Of a stretch of DNA of 64,000 nucleotides, positions 50,006 to 59,454 are shown piece by piece (positions within the stretch are counted from its first letter, which is position 1; each line of letters starts with the position of its first letter). The DNA is from Bacteroidota bacterium. Its GTDB lineage: Bacteria > Bacteroidota > Bacteroidia > Cytophagales > Cyclobacteriaceae. The notes under the pieces are model-generated. The model was not told the DNA's origin, ran no database searches, and saw nothing but the letters and a program-made list of their open reading frames with translations. The position numbers and the translations under genes are program-made. The stretch is from positions 92,876 to 156,875 of the forward strand of contig JAFDYX010000001.1 in assembly GCA_018267215.1 (NCBI GenBank), read 5' to 3'.

Positions 50006-52447
50006 ATGCACTTTTCAAATCTCGCTAAGATTACTTCGGGGAAAATCCTTCAGCAATATGCTGACCGGCCTGTTCAAAATTTGATGATTGACAGCCGCAA
50101 AGTAATGGTAAGCGAAGGCTCTGTATTTTTTGCTATTTCGGGCGAGCGGCATGATGGCCATCTTTTTATAACCAATCTCTATACCTTGGGCATCCGGCAA
50201 TTTATCGTTGAGAAAAAAATTGATCTAAAAGAATTTAAAGAGGCTAATTTTTTGTTGGTTGATTCGGTTGTTACTGCCTTACAAAATATTGTCTGTGCAC
50301 ACCGTATTAATTTTCATATTCCAGTTATCGGAATTACCGGAAGCAACGGTAAAACTATTGTTAAAGAGTGGTTGGCAAAATTACTGTCAGCCGAATATCA
50401 CATTATAAAAAATCCGGGTAGTTATAATTCGCAGGTAGGGGTTCCGCTCTCGGTTTGGCAGACGAACACAGAACATAAGTTGGCGGTATTTGAAGCGGGC
50501 ATTTCAAAGCCCGGTGAAATGGAAAAGTTAGAAGCTGTGATTAAACCTTCCATCGGAATTTTTACCAATGTCGGCTCTGCACATGATGAGGGTTTTAAAA
50601 GCCGCGAGCAAAAAATCAGCGAAAAAATTAAGCTCTTTAAAAATTGTAAAACATTAATTTACTGCAAAGATTACGTAGAGATAGACAAAGCAGTTGCCCT
50701 TGCGGGGATACCTTCGTTTTCGTGGGCATTGAGCACCAACGCTGATCTAAAAATTGAGCGTGAACAATCCGGGTTCCTTTTTTTTACTACAGAAAATTCT
50801 TTTTCTTTTTCTCTTTCTATTCCCTTTTCAGATAAAGCCTCGATAGAAAATTGTTTCCATTGTGTTGCCCTGATGTATTTTCTTGGATACAAACCCGATG
50901 TAATACAACAGCGCATTCTCGAACTGCAGCCGGTATCCATGCGCCTTGAATTAAAAGAGGGAATTAATAATTGTCAGTTGATTGATGACTCTTACAACAA
51001 CGACTTGGGCGGCTTACAGATCAGTTTGGACTTTCTGGCAAGCCAGCAAAAAAATAAAAAGACTATCATCCTCTCCGATGTGTTACAGTCCGGATTGCCC
51101 ATTGCCACACTGATTAAAAATGCAGAAGCGCTTTTTTCGCAAGTCAATATTTTAAAAGTTATTTTAATCGGAAAAAACTTTTACGGTGCTCAAAATTTAT
51201 TTTCTGACAAACCGGGGAAGTCATTTTATTCCTCCACTGACGAATTTTTGCACCTCCACGATTTTAGTTCTTTCGATAACGAAATCATCTTAGTTAAAGG
51301 AGGGCGTGTTTTTCAATTCGAAAAAATCATTAGGCGCCTTCAGCGGAAAACCCACGGCACGGTGATGGAGATAGACCTAAATAAGATGGTTCACAACCTG
51401 AATTTGTTCAAATCGAAATTAAAACCCGGGGTGCAGCTCATGGCAATGGTAAAAGCCTTTGCTTACGGAAGCGGCAGTGAAGAAATAGCTAATCTGTTGC
51501 AATACCATAAAATAAATTATCTGGGTGTGGCCTACGCTGACGAAGGTGTGGAGCTACGCCAAAAAAATATTTCTTTGCCCATCCTGGTGATGAATGTCTC
51601 CGAAGAAAGTTTTGATTCGTTGCTTCAATACCAGCTTGAGCCGGTGATGTTTTCTTTAAAGCTACTGAAACAATTTGTGCGTTTTTTGGGCGGCCGAAAA
51701 GCTTCGGTGCACTTGGAATTAGAAACGGGTATGCACAGGCTGGGGTTGGATGAAGATGATTTGCGCGAAGGCATCGGTATCTTAAAAGAAAACACAAACA
51801 TTATCCTTGCGTCTGTATTCTCTCACTTATCAGCATCAGATGAGGCCATTCATGATGGGTTTTCTCATGAGCAGGCAAATCGTTTTCAAAAAATGTATCA
51901 GCAGATTTCATCGGAACTTCATATTAAGCCTGTTCGTCATATTTTAAATTCAGCCGGCATCATCCGGTTGTCTGATCATCAAATGGAAATGGTTCGCCTC
52001 GGCATTGGTTTGTATGGCATTGACCCCTCTAATAAAGGAATGTTGGGTTTACAACCTGCTGTTACTTTGAAAACGATTATTTCTCAGATAAAAAAAATTA
52101 AACCAGCCGAAACTGTAGGGTATGGGCGAAAAGGAAAAGCAGAACACGAAATGACGATAGCCACCATAGCCATCGGCTATGCTGATGGCTTCAATCGCAG
52201 CCTGAGCCGGGGGAAAGGCTATGTTTTAGTAAATGGAAAAAAAGCGCCCGTGGTGGGCAATGTTTGCATGGACATGACGATGGTTGATATTACAGGGATC
52301 ACCGCGCAGGAGGGTGATGAGGTAATCATTTTCGGTGAAGACCTATCCATTCAGGAGTTAGCTAAAAACTGTGAGACTATTCCGTATGAAATTTTGACGA
52401 ATACAAGTTCCAGAGTAAAGCGTGTCTTTATTTCAGAAGGAGTTTGA
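50006..52447 (+). CDS. Bifunctional UDP-MurNAc-tripeptide ligase / alanine racemase (MurF-Alr fusion)
   Basis: An 813-residue fusion. Residues 1-440 are MurF-like: DSRKVMVSEGSVFFAISGER, P-loop VIGITGSNGKTIVKEWLAK with Lys116, and later DDSYNNDLGGLQISLDFLAS, the ligase that adds D-Ala-D-Ala to UDP-MurNAc-tripeptide. From about residue 450 it is alanine racemase: VMEIDLNKMVHNLNLFKSKL, Lys483 in LMAMVKAFAYGSGSEE (PLP lysine), HLELETGMHRLGLDEDDLRE and ATIAIGYADGFNRSLSRGKG. The fusion, which couples D-alanine formation to its use, is widespread in Bacteroidota. The frame extends upstream to 49958 but ATG 50006 is correct. Confidence 0.95.
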   Translation: MHFSNLAKITSGKILQQYADRPVQNLMIDSRKVMVSEGSVFFAISGERHDGHLFITNLYTLGIRQFIVEKKIDLKEFKEANFLLVDSVVTALQNIVCAHRINFHIPVIGITGSNGKTIVKEWLAKLLSAEYHIIKNPGSYNSQVGVPLSVWQTNTEHKLAVFEAGISKPGEMEKLEAVIKPSIGIFTNVGSAHDEGFKSREQKISEKIKLFKNCKTLIYCKDYVEIDKAVALAGIPSFSWALSTNADLKIEREQSGFLFFTTENSFSFSLSIPFSDKASIENCFHCVALMYFLGYKPDVIQQRILELQPVSMRLELKEGINNCQLIDDSYNNDLGGLQISLDFLASQQKNKKTIILSDVLQSGLPIATLIKNAEALFSQVNILKVILIGKNFYGAQNLFSDKPGKSFYSSTDEFLHLHDFSSFDNEIILVKGGRVFQFEKIIRRLQRKTHGTVMEIDLNKMVHNLNLFKSKLKPGVQLMAMVKAFAYGSGSEEIANLLQYHKINYLGVAYADEGVELRQKNISLPILVMNVSEESFDSLLQYQLEPVMFSLKLLKQFVRFLGGRKASVHLELETGMHRLGLDEDDLREGIGILKENTNIILASVFSHLSASDEAIHDGFSHEQANRFQKMYQQISSELHIKPVRHILNSAGIIRLSDHQMEMVRLGIGLYGIDPSNKGMLGLQPAVTLKTIISQIKKIKPAETVGYGRKGKAEHEMTIATIAIGYADGFNRSLSRGKGYVLVNGKKAPVVGNVCMDMTMVDITGITAQEGDEVIIFGEDLSIQELAKNCETIPYEILTNTSSRVKRVFISEGV

Positions 52448-52455
52448 GATGGCTT

Positions 52456-53745
52456 CTAACCTATCACTGTATCAATTGCGTATAGCGGTATGTTGGTCAT
52501 CCAACTCTCTTCGCGATATTCTTTCATAGACGTGCGAACAGAATTTTTGATTTTATATTTTTCAGCAAATACTTTCAAACTTTTTGATTTTAAATTTTCT
52601 TCTGCTTTTACTTCGATGGGCACAATCTCATTTTTATTTTGAACAAGAAAATCCACCTCTGCGGTTGCTCGTTCAGCCGACCAATAAAAAAGTTGAGTTT
52701 TTGCATAAAGTTGCTGACAAACATATTGCTCGGTGAGTGCTCCCTTAAATCCTGTGAGGATATTATTTTTTTCTAAAATGATTTTTTGATCAACCAATGC
52801 GTGGGCATTGAGCAACCCGATATCAACAAAAAACAGCTTAAAGAAATCCAAGTTGGCATACGCATGCAGCGGAATGTCTGGCTTGTCAACATTGCTTACT
52901 TTAATGACCAGGCCAGCACTCATCAGCCAGTTAATGGCCAAATCAAATTCTTTTGCGCGCGCGCCTTTTTTCACCTGGCCGTAAATGAATTTTTTGTTTT
53001 CTTTCGCGAGTTGGCCAATGAGGTGGTTCCACACCAAACGGATACGGGGAACAATCCCATGAGGTGCATGTTTGGCAAAATCATTTTCATAACCCATCAA
53101 AATTTTTTGTTGAATGGATCGAATGCTTGCCAAATCTTTATTTTCGATGTAATCTGCTACTGCTTCCGGCATTCCGCCAATGAAATAATATAAGCGCAAA
53201 AGCTCAATCAATTTTTCATGAAAAACCGAAATCACTTTCCATTCTTTCAACTGCACTTGTTGTGCCAATCGCTCTTCTCCTAGTGCGTGCAAAAACTCCA
53301 AAAAACTGAGCGGATACATTTTAATCATGTCCACCTTGCCCACCGGAAACGAGTTGTCTTTTTGCAAAGAAATACCCAGCAAAGAACCGGCCGCCACCAC
53401 AAAGTATTGTGGTGCTTGCTCATAAAAATATTTTAACACTGTGAGGGCGCGCTCTGCCTCTTGTATCTCATCAAAAATGATTAACGTATTTGCCACATCA
53501 ATCTTTTGGTTCATCTCAGTCTCCAATACGGTGATGATCCGATTGATATCAAAATCTGTAGCAAATAGCTTTCGCATTCGCTCGCTGCTTTCAAAATTGA
53601 AATAAGCTGTTTGTTTAAAATTTTGTCTGCCCAGTTCCTTCATCAACCAGGTTTTGCCTACCTGTCGTGCACCGGCAAGGATCAATGGCTTTCGCTTTTT
53701 TGAGTCTTTCCATTTAACCATCTCTTGCAACAACAACCTATTCAT
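52456..53745 (-). CDS. AAA ATPase with DUF4143 C-terminal domain
   Basis: A 429-residue protein. Residues 1-170 form an AAA_14-type ATPase (Walker A LILAGARQVGKTWLMKEL, Walker B NTLIIFDEIQEAERALTVLK). A middle region includes GNDFAKHAP-like and GARAKEFDLAINWLMSAGLV sequence, and the C-terminal DUF4143 has AEVDFLVQNKNEIVPIEVKA, a PD-(D/E)xK-like acidic signature. Many such genes are scattered, horizontally mobile members with unknown function. It lies alone, 8 bp beyond the murF-alr stop, convergent. Two operator-like direct repeats precede its ATG. Confidence 0.88.
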   Translation of the reverse strand: MNRLLLQEMVKWKDSKKRKPLILAGARQVGKTWLMKELGRQNFKQTAYFNFESSERMRKLFATDFDINRIITVLETEMNQKIDVANTLIIFDEIQEAERALTVLKYFYEQAPQYFVVAAGSLLGISLQKDNSFPVGKVDMIKMYPLSFLEFLHALGEERLAQQVQLKEWKVISVFHEKLIELLRLYYFIGGMPEAVADYIENKDLASIRSIQQKILMGYENDFAKHAPHGIVPRIRLVWNHLIGQLAKENKKFIYGQVKKGARAKEFDLAINWLMSAGLVIKVSNVDKPDIPLHAYANLDFFKLFFVDIGLLNAHALVDQKIILEKNNILTGFKGALTEQYVCQQLYAKTQLFYWSAERATAEVDFLVQNKNEIVPIEVKAEENLKSKSLKVFAEKYKIKNSVRTSMKEYREESWMTNIPLYAIDTVIG

Positions 53746-53758
53746 AGAGAATTTAATT

Positions 53759-53814
53759 ACAATTTTACATACGAAAATATGTGCAAATATACAATTTTAC
53801 ATACGAAAATATGT
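53759..53814 (-). promoter_or_regulatory. Two identical 24-bp repeats overlapping a -7 box upstream of the DUF4143 ATPase
   Basis: Exact 24-bp copies occupy 53759-53782 and 53791-53814, with a 32-bp period (about three helical turns). Each contains the palindrome ACATA-CGAAAA-TATGT. On the minus strand a TATATTTG -7 box (53784-53791) falls between them, 39 bases upstream of the ATG at 53745. This arrangement is expected for a dimeric repressor that blocks RNA polymerase, possibly autoregulating the ATPase gene. Confidence 0.65.
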
Positions 53815-53844
53815 TTAATGACCCATTTTAGCTTAATTTAAGCA

Positions 53845-54717
53845 TCACAGATTTCCTTGCAGCCCTCCCGTGTGGATAGCCAAAACTGTGGAGCCGGGCG
53901 GAAAAAAATCTTTCTTTGCCAAATCAAAAATGCCGTACATCATTTTGCCGGTGTACACCGGGTCGAGCGGCAGATGTAGCGATCTCATTTCTTCTATGAA
54001 GTTTTTTAAGTCGGGAGATGTTTTGGCGTAGCCACCGAAGTGATAGTCAGTCTGCAACTGCCAACGATGGCTCTTGTTCCCTAATTGTTTTTTTATTTCC
54101 TGATAAGAAGTGGCATTATCTTTTAAAACAGGAAACCCAATCACTTTTACGTCATCTGTCAATCCCGAAATGATGCCTGCAATCGTTCCGCCAGTGCCTA
54201 CAGGCAAGCAAACATAATCGCATAAAGTTGCTGCTATTTTTTCGCGGGCAAATTCTGCACATCCGCGAATAGCCAGCTCATTTGTACCTCCTTCGGGGAT
54301 GAGATAAAATTCTCCGAACTGCTTGCGAAGGCTATCCACAAACTCATCCGAAGTTTTCTTGCGGTATTCTTCCCGCGACACAAAATGTAATTTCATTCCA
54401 CTTTGCTCAGCAAACGACAATGTGTTGTTCAGCGGCAACACTCTTTCGCCACGAATGATGCCGATACTTTTAAAGCCAAGTTCTTTTGCCGCTGCCGCTG
54501 TTGCATAAATATGATTAGAAAATGCACCTCCAAAAGTCAGGAGTGTATAATGGCCCAGCCTTCGCGCTTCGCTTAGATTATATTTTAGTTTCCACCACTT
54601 ATTACCGCTTACCCAACGATGGTTCAGGTCTTCTCTTTTTACCAAAATATTTAGCTTTTTTGATTTAAAAAGATCGTTTTTTATTACAGTTATTGGCGTT
54701 TCTGTGTAGTTTAACAA
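53845..54717 (-). CDS. PLP-dependent ACC deaminase/D-cysteine desulfhydrase-like protein
   Basis: A 290-residue fold-type II PLP enzyme. VKREDLNHRWVSGNKWWKLK carries the expected PLP lysine Lys40 in SGNK. LTFGGAFSNHIYATAAAAKE, LPVGTGGTIAGIISGLTDDV and the C-terminal VLAIHTGGLQGN are typical. Relatives include 1-aminocyclopropane-1-carboxylate deaminase and D-cysteine desulfhydrase; which activity this one has cannot be decided. The open frame reaches 54834, inside the divergent radical SAM gene, so a later start is needed; the best is TTG 54715-54717. A TAGCTTTG box overlaps that TTG, so the start is uncertain. Confidence 0.85.
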   Translation of the reverse strand: MLNYTETPITVIKNDLFKSKKLNILVKREDLNHRWVSGNKWWKLKYNLSEARRLGHYTLLTFGGAFSNHIYATAAAAKELGFKSIGIIRGERVLPLNNTLSFAEQSGMKLHFVSREEYRKKTSDEFVDSLRKQFGEFYLIPEGGTNELAIRGCAEFAREKIAATLCDYVCLPVGTGGTIAGIISGLTDDVKVIGFPVLKDNATSYQEIKKQLGNKSHRWQLQTDYHFGGYAKTSPDLKNFIEEMRSLHLPLDPVYTGKMMYGIFDLAKKDFFPPGSTVLAIHTGGLQGNL

Positions 54718-54744
54718 AGCTAAATAATTTAGTAAATTTGATTG

Positions 54745-55800
54745 ATGGAAAACGAAGATAACTATTTCAAAGGTCGTGGCGCGCAGATCAAAACCAGCAA
54801 TAAGTTTTTGAAAAATGAATATGTAGCTCAGCACCCAGAAGGGCTTGACGAGCCTCTTCTTGAAAATTCTAAAACTCAGATTTTTTTTGAGACTCCAAAA
54901 AATGTCATCAATAAAGTAGAGAGCCCTGATTTACGTTTTGGGTACTCTGTTAATCCTTATCAAGGTTGTGAACACGGATGTATTTATTGTTACGCCAGAA
55001 ACACGCACGAATATTACGGGTTTAGTGCCGGTCTTGATTTTGAGAGTAAAATCATTGTAAAGCAAAATGCCGCAAAAATTTTAGAACAACAGTTGCTTCT
55101 AAAAAAGAAAGCAACGCCCATCATGCTCAGTGGCAATACCGATTGCTACCAGCCGCAAGAGCGAAAACAAGAAATTACACGGCAGATTCTGAAAGTGTTA
55201 GCTCACTATCGGCACCCGGTGGGTATCATCACTAAAAACGGATTGATTACACGCGATATTGATATTCTTCAGGATTTGGCAAAAGATAAATTGGTGCAGG
55301 TTATGATTTCAATCACTACACTGGACGAAAAACTGCGCAGCGCGATGGAGCCCCGTACAGCCAGCGCAGCCAAGCGACTTAAAACAATAGAAGAGCTGAC
55401 GAGAGCCAGCATACCCGTAGGGGTAATGAATGCCCCGATCATACCCGGGCTCAACCATCACGAAATACCCGAAGTATTGAAAGCTGCCGCTCAGTTCGGA
55501 GCGCTTACGGCTGGTATGACGATCGTGCGTTTGAATGGATCTATTGGGAAAATCTTTGAGGATTGGCTTCATAAAAATTTCCCCGATCGCTTCGATAAAA
55601 TATGGAACCAGATCTGCTCGATGCACGGTGGCGCTGTAAGCGATTCGCAGTTTGGAAGAAGGATGCGAGGCGAGGGAACGTTTGCCGAAGTTATTCACCA
55701 GCTTTTCAGTATGTCTAAGAAAAAATATTTTGATGGCCGGGAGATGCCACCCTACGATTTAACAAAATTCAGGGCAGGTGGTGCTTATACTCTTTTTTGA
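54745..55800 (+). CDS. Radical SAM protein, PA0069/SplB-like family
   Basis: A 351-residue radical SAM enzyme. The 4Fe-4S cysteines are Cys75, Cys79 and Cys82 in GCEHGCIYCYARN, following RFGYSVNPYQ. Further blocks are IMLSGNTDCYQPQERKQEIT, VGIITKNGLITRDIDILQDL, MISITTLDEKLRSAMEPRTA and NAPIIPGLNHHEIPEVLKAA. The family is related to spore photoproduct lyase but is found in non-spore formers; the reaction is unknown. A perfect TAAATTTG box lies at 54733-54740, so the ATG at 54745 may be nearly leaderless. It is divergent from the deaminase gene and followed by the metal efflux group. Confidence 0.9.
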   Translation: MENEDNYFKGRGAQIKTSNKFLKNEYVAQHPEGLDEPLLENSKTQIFFETPKNVINKVESPDLRFGYSVNPYQGCEHGCIYCYARNTHEYYGFSAGLDFESKIIVKQNAAKILEQQLLLKKKATPIMLSGNTDCYQPQERKQEITRQILKVLAHYRHPVGIITKNGLITRDIDILQDLAKDKLVQVMISITTLDEKLRSAMEPRTASAAKRLKTIEELTRASIPVGVMNAPIIPGLNHHEIPEVLKAAAQFGALTAGMTIVRLNGSIGKIFEDWLHKNFPDRFDKIWNQICSMHGGAVSDSQFGRRMRGEGTFAEVIHQLFSMSKKKYFDGREMPPYDLTKFRAGGAYTLF

Positions 55801-55862
55801 AAGTTTCCCTGTTTTTACAACCTAAAAGCAGAATCCTACGTTTTTACTTAACTTTGCTACCC

Positions 55863-56231
55863 TTGAAAAAGATTTTAGCGATCGGGCTTTTGCTTTTATA
55901 CATCAATTCTAATTCAGAATTGCATGAATTGTTGCGTTTGCCTGTCTTATTCGAACACTTCGCAGAACACAAAAAGCTCGTAGGCGATATTTCGTTTTGG
56001 GAGTTCCTCAGCCTCCACTACTCTACAAATGTATCGCACGATGCCCACGACAACCAACTGCCTTTTAAAGACATCAACCATTCTTTCAGTGTTTCTATTT
56101 TTGTAATGCCCTTGTCGGGGGTTTCATTAAAAGATAATTATTTTGTTGCATCTGTTACACACGACAACGCGTATCAGGAAGCTTACTTTACATCTCCTCT
56201 CTGCGAAATATTTCAGCCTCCCAAAGGTTAA
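55863..56231 (+). CDS. Small exported protein upstream of the metal efflux genes
   Basis: A 122-residue protein with an N-terminal hydrophobic helix (KKILAIGLLLLYINSNSELH) and a periplasmic tail with many histidines (LFEHFAEHKKLVGD, LSLHYSTNVSHDAHDNQLPF). I recall similar proteins before CzcA/CusA-type pumps in Bacteroidota, with no name given. The TTG at 55863 gives the natural signal-peptide start; the frame is open from TTG 55797, which overlaps the radical SAM stop. A TAACTTTG box at 55849-55856 is placed so that transcription would start about at this TTG. Metal binding is an inference from histidine content and context. Confidence 0.65.
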   Translation: MKKILAIGLLLLYINSNSELHELLRLPVLFEHFAEHKKLVGDISFWEFLSLHYSTNVSHDAHDNQLPFKDINHSFSVSIFVMPLSGVSLKDNYFVASVTHDNAYQEAYFTSPLCEIFQPPKG

Positions 56232-56322
56232 GCTTCATTCCATCTGCGGATAGCAAAAACATATTTTGCCTCCACAGTCCTTATTTTAATTTTTAGTACA
56301 ACTCTTTTATCAGAATTTTTTT

Positions 56323-59300
56323 ATGCTTAACGGCATTATATCTTTTTCCATTCGGAACAAAGTGATGGTGGCTATGCTGACACTCGCGCTGGTGTCGTGG
56401 GGGGTTTATTCGCTTTCTCAACTACCCATAGATGCTGTGCCCGACATCACCAACAATCAGGTGCAGGTGCTGACTGTATCTCCTTCTTTGGCGGCCAACG
56501 AAATAGAGCGGCTCATTACCTTCCCCATTGAGCAGACGATGGCTACCATTCCGAACATTACGGAAATGCGTTCTTTCTCCCGCTTTGGTCTTTCGGTTGT
56601 TACCATCGTGTTCACTGACGCCACAGACATCTATTGGGCGCGGCAACAGGTAAATGAACGACTGGTTGCCGCCAAATCTCAAATTCCTTCCGGTGCCGGC
56701 ACGCCCGAGCTGGGACCCATCTCAACAGGGTTGAGCGAAATCTATCAATATATTATCCGGCCAGATAAAGGGTATGAAGATAAGTACGATGCCATGGAAC
56801 TCCGCACGATTCAAGATTGGATAGTGCGCAGGCAACTTTTGGGCATACCGGGCATTGCCGATGTAAGCAGTTGGGGCGGAAAGTTAAAGCAATACGAAAT
56901 TGCAGTGAACACAGACAAACTGCGAAGCATGAACATCGGGGTGAATGAAGTTTTTTTAGCGCTTCAAAAGAATAATCAAAATACAGGTGGGGCTTACATT
57001 GATCAAAAGCCATACGCCTTTTTCATTCGAAGCGAAGGGTTAGCCCAAAGTATTGAAGACATTGAAAAAATTGTGATTAGAAATAATCCTTCCGGGCTTC
57101 CGGTGCTGGTTCGCGATGTAGCCCAAGTTCGTTTGGGTAACGCTATTCGCTACGGTGCTATGACGTATAATGACGAAGGTGAAAAAGTAGGTGCCATCGT
57201 ACTCATGCTCAAGGGTGCAAATTCTTCATTGGTTATCAACCGGGTGAAAGATCGAATCGAACAAATCAAAAAAACACTCCCGCCAGGTATCATTATCGAG
57301 CCGTATTTAGATCGGACTAAGTTGGTAAACAACGCAATCAGCACCGTAACAAAAAACTTAGCCGAGGGTGCGCTCATCGTAGTGTTTGTTTTAGTGCTGA
57401 TGCTGGGCAACCTGCGCGCTGGTCTGGTGGTTGCCTCTGTTATTCCACTGGCCATGCTCTTTGCTATCTGCATGATGAACCTCTTTGGGGTGTCGGGCAA
57501 TTTAATGAGCCTGGGCGCTATTGATTTCGGGTTGATTGTAGATGGAGCTGTGATCATTGTAGAAGCCACCCTTCATCATCTGGCTTCTGCTCAACGAACC
57601 GAAAAAATTTCTCAAATAGAAATGGATGGAGAAGTGAAGCTTGCTGCTACCGCCATGATGAATTCGGCAGCGTTTGGACAAATAATCATTTTAATCGTTT
57701 ACCTCCCCATCCTCACGCTGGTGGGTATTGAAGGAAAGATGTTTCGCCCGATGGCACAAACGGTAGCCTTTGCCATTTTGGGCGCGCTTATTTTATCACT
57801 CACTTATGTTCCCATGATTTCATCGCTTTGGTTGAGCAAAAAACCGATGAGCACAAAAAATATTTCTGATAAAATCATGGGTGTTTTCCATCGAATGTAT
57901 TCTCCTCTCATTCAGACAGCATTAAAAAAACGATTGTTGGTTATCTCTATTTCATCTGTTCTTTTGATGGCCGGCATCATTGTATTTTCAAAACTGGGCG
58001 GAGAGTTTATTCCAACACTGGATGAAGGAGATTTTGCCGTGGAGACAAAAATCATTACCGGCAGTTCGCTTACGCAAATGACCGAAACAACCCAAAAGGC
58101 TTCGCGTGTTTTGCTCAATCATTTTCCTGAAGTAATAGACGTGGTCGGAAAAATAGGAACTTCTGAAATTCCGACTGATCCTATGCCGATTGAAAACGGT
58201 GATTTGATCATCGTACTGAAAGACCGGAAAGAATGGACAAGCGCCCACTCGCGGGAAGAGTTGGCTAATAAAATGGCTGCCGCGCTTCATAAAGAAGTGC
58301 CGGGAGTTCTCTTCGGCTTTCAACAGCCCATACAAATGCGTTTCAATGAATTGATCTCTGGCGCCCGGCAAGATGTGGTATTAAAAATTTATGGAGAAGA
58401 TTTGGATCTGCTCATGACTTATGCCGGACAGGTAGGAAAAATTGCTCGCAGTGTGCAGGGCGCAGAAGACATTTATGTAGAGCCGGTGGGAGGCTTGCCA
58501 CAAATTGTTGTGCGGCCCGATCGTAACAAGTTAGCAATGTTCGGCCTGAGCATAGATGAAGTAAACAGTGTATTGCGCACCGGTTTTGCCGGAGAGTCGG
58601 CCGGAATGATTTATGAAAAAGAAAGACGTTTCGATCTGGTGGTTCGCCTCAATCAACAAAGCCGGAAGGGCATAGAAGACATCCGGGGCTTGTATGTTAC
58701 TACTGCCGATGGGCGCCAGATTCCCTTATCGCAACTGGCAACGATTACATCTGAATCGGGCATCAATCAAATTCAGCGCGATGATGCCAAGCGCAGGATT
58801 GCCGTTGGCTTCAATGTACGCGGCCGCGATGTGGAAAGTATTGTAAAAGAATTGCAAACAAAAATTGACAAAGAGTTAAAAATGGAGCCGGGCTATTTTA
58901 TCAAATACGGTGGCGACTTTAAAAATCTGATAGAAGCCAAACAGCGTCTGATGATTGCCGTACCTGTTGTTCTGTTGCTGATTTTTGTTTTATTGTATTT
59001 CACATTTCATTCCTTTCGCGAAACGTTCCTCATTTTTACTTCTATCCCGTTGGCCGCTATTGGTGGTGTGTTTGCGCTTTGGCTTCGGGGTATGCCCTTT
59101 AGCATTTCGGCAGGGGTGGGGTTCATCGCCTTATTTGGTGTGGCCGTCTTAAACGGAATTGTATTAATCTCAGAATTCAATCGGCTACGGAAGCACGACC
59201 CTCAAAGCGACCTCTTCGAAATTGTTTTGAAGGGTACTTCCATCCGTCTGCGTCCCGTGCTGATGACTGCCTCCGTTGCCTCGCTCGGTTTCTTGCCCAT

Positions 59301-59454
59301 GGCACTCTCGCAGACATCAGGTGCTGAAGTGCAGCGTCCGCTCGCTACAGTCGTAATTGGCGGATTGATCTCTGCCACACTGCTCACGTTGGTAGTCCTC
59401 CCTGTTTTATACACCTACTTTGAAAAGAATGTTGACCACCATGAAAAAAATTAA
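56323..59454 (+). CDS. CzcA-type heavy-metal efflux RND pump
   Basis: A 1043-residue inner-membrane RND pump with two sets of helices and large periplasmic domains. The proton-relay signature in helix 4 reads AIDFGLIVDGAVIIVE with Asp401, Asp407 and Glu414. The DFGxxxDGAxxxxE pattern belongs to the CzcA (HME-1/2; Zn, Co, Cd, Ni) type rather than the CusA copper/silver type. Other regions include EIERLITFPIEQTMATIPNI at the start and IALFGVAVLNGIVLISEFNR near the end. The pump is followed by its outer-membrane channel (14-bp overlap) and adaptor. The exported metal cannot be fixed from sequence alone. Confidence 0.93.
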   Translation: MLNGIISFSIRNKVMVAMLTLALVSWGVYSLSQLPIDAVPDITNNQVQVLTVSPSLAANEIERLITFPIEQTMATIPNITEMRSFSRFGLSVVTIVFTDATDIYWARQQVNERLVAAKSQIPSGAGTPELGPISTGLSEIYQYIIRPDKGYEDKYDAMELRTIQDWIVRRQLLGIPGIADVSSWGGKLKQYEIAVNTDKLRSMNIGVNEVFLALQKNNQNTGGAYIDQKPYAFFIRSEGLAQSIEDIEKIVIRNNPSGLPVLVRDVAQVRLGNAIRYGAMTYNDEGEKVGAIVLMLKGANSSLVINRVKDRIEQIKKTLPPGIIIEPYLDRTKLVNNAISTVTKNLAEGALIVVFVLVLMLGNLRAGLVVASVIPLAMLFAICMMNLFGVSGNLMSLGAIDFGLIVDGAVIIVEATLHHLASAQRTEKISQIEMDGEVKLAATAMMNSAAFGQIIILIVYLPILTLVGIEGKMFRPMAQTVAFAILGALILSLTYVPMISSLWLSKKPMSTKNISDKIMGVFHRMYSPLIQTALKKRLLVISISSVLLMAGIIVFSKLGGEFIPTLDEGDFAVETKIITGSSLTQMTETTQKASRVLLNHFPEVIDVVGKIGTSEIPTDPMPIENGDLIIVLKDRKEWTSAHSREELANKMAAALHKEVPGVLFGFQQPIQMRFNELISGARQDVVLKIYGEDLDLLMTYAGQVGKIARSVQGAEDIYVEPVGGLPQIVVRPDRNKLAMFGLSIDEVNSVLRTGFAGESAGMIYEKERRFDLVVRLNQQSRKGIEDIRGLYVTTADGRQIPLSQLATITSESGINQIQRDDAKRRIAVGFNVRGRDVESIVKELQTKIDKELKMEPGYFIKYGGDFKNLIEAKQRLMIAVPVVLLLIFVLLYFTFHSFRETFLIFTSIPLAAIGGVFALWLRGMPFSISAGVGFIALFGVAVLNGIVLISEFNRLRKHDPQSDLFEIVLKGTSIRLRPVLMTASVASLGFLPMALSQTSGAEVQRPLATVVIGGLISATLLTLVVLPVLYTYFEKNVDHHEKN

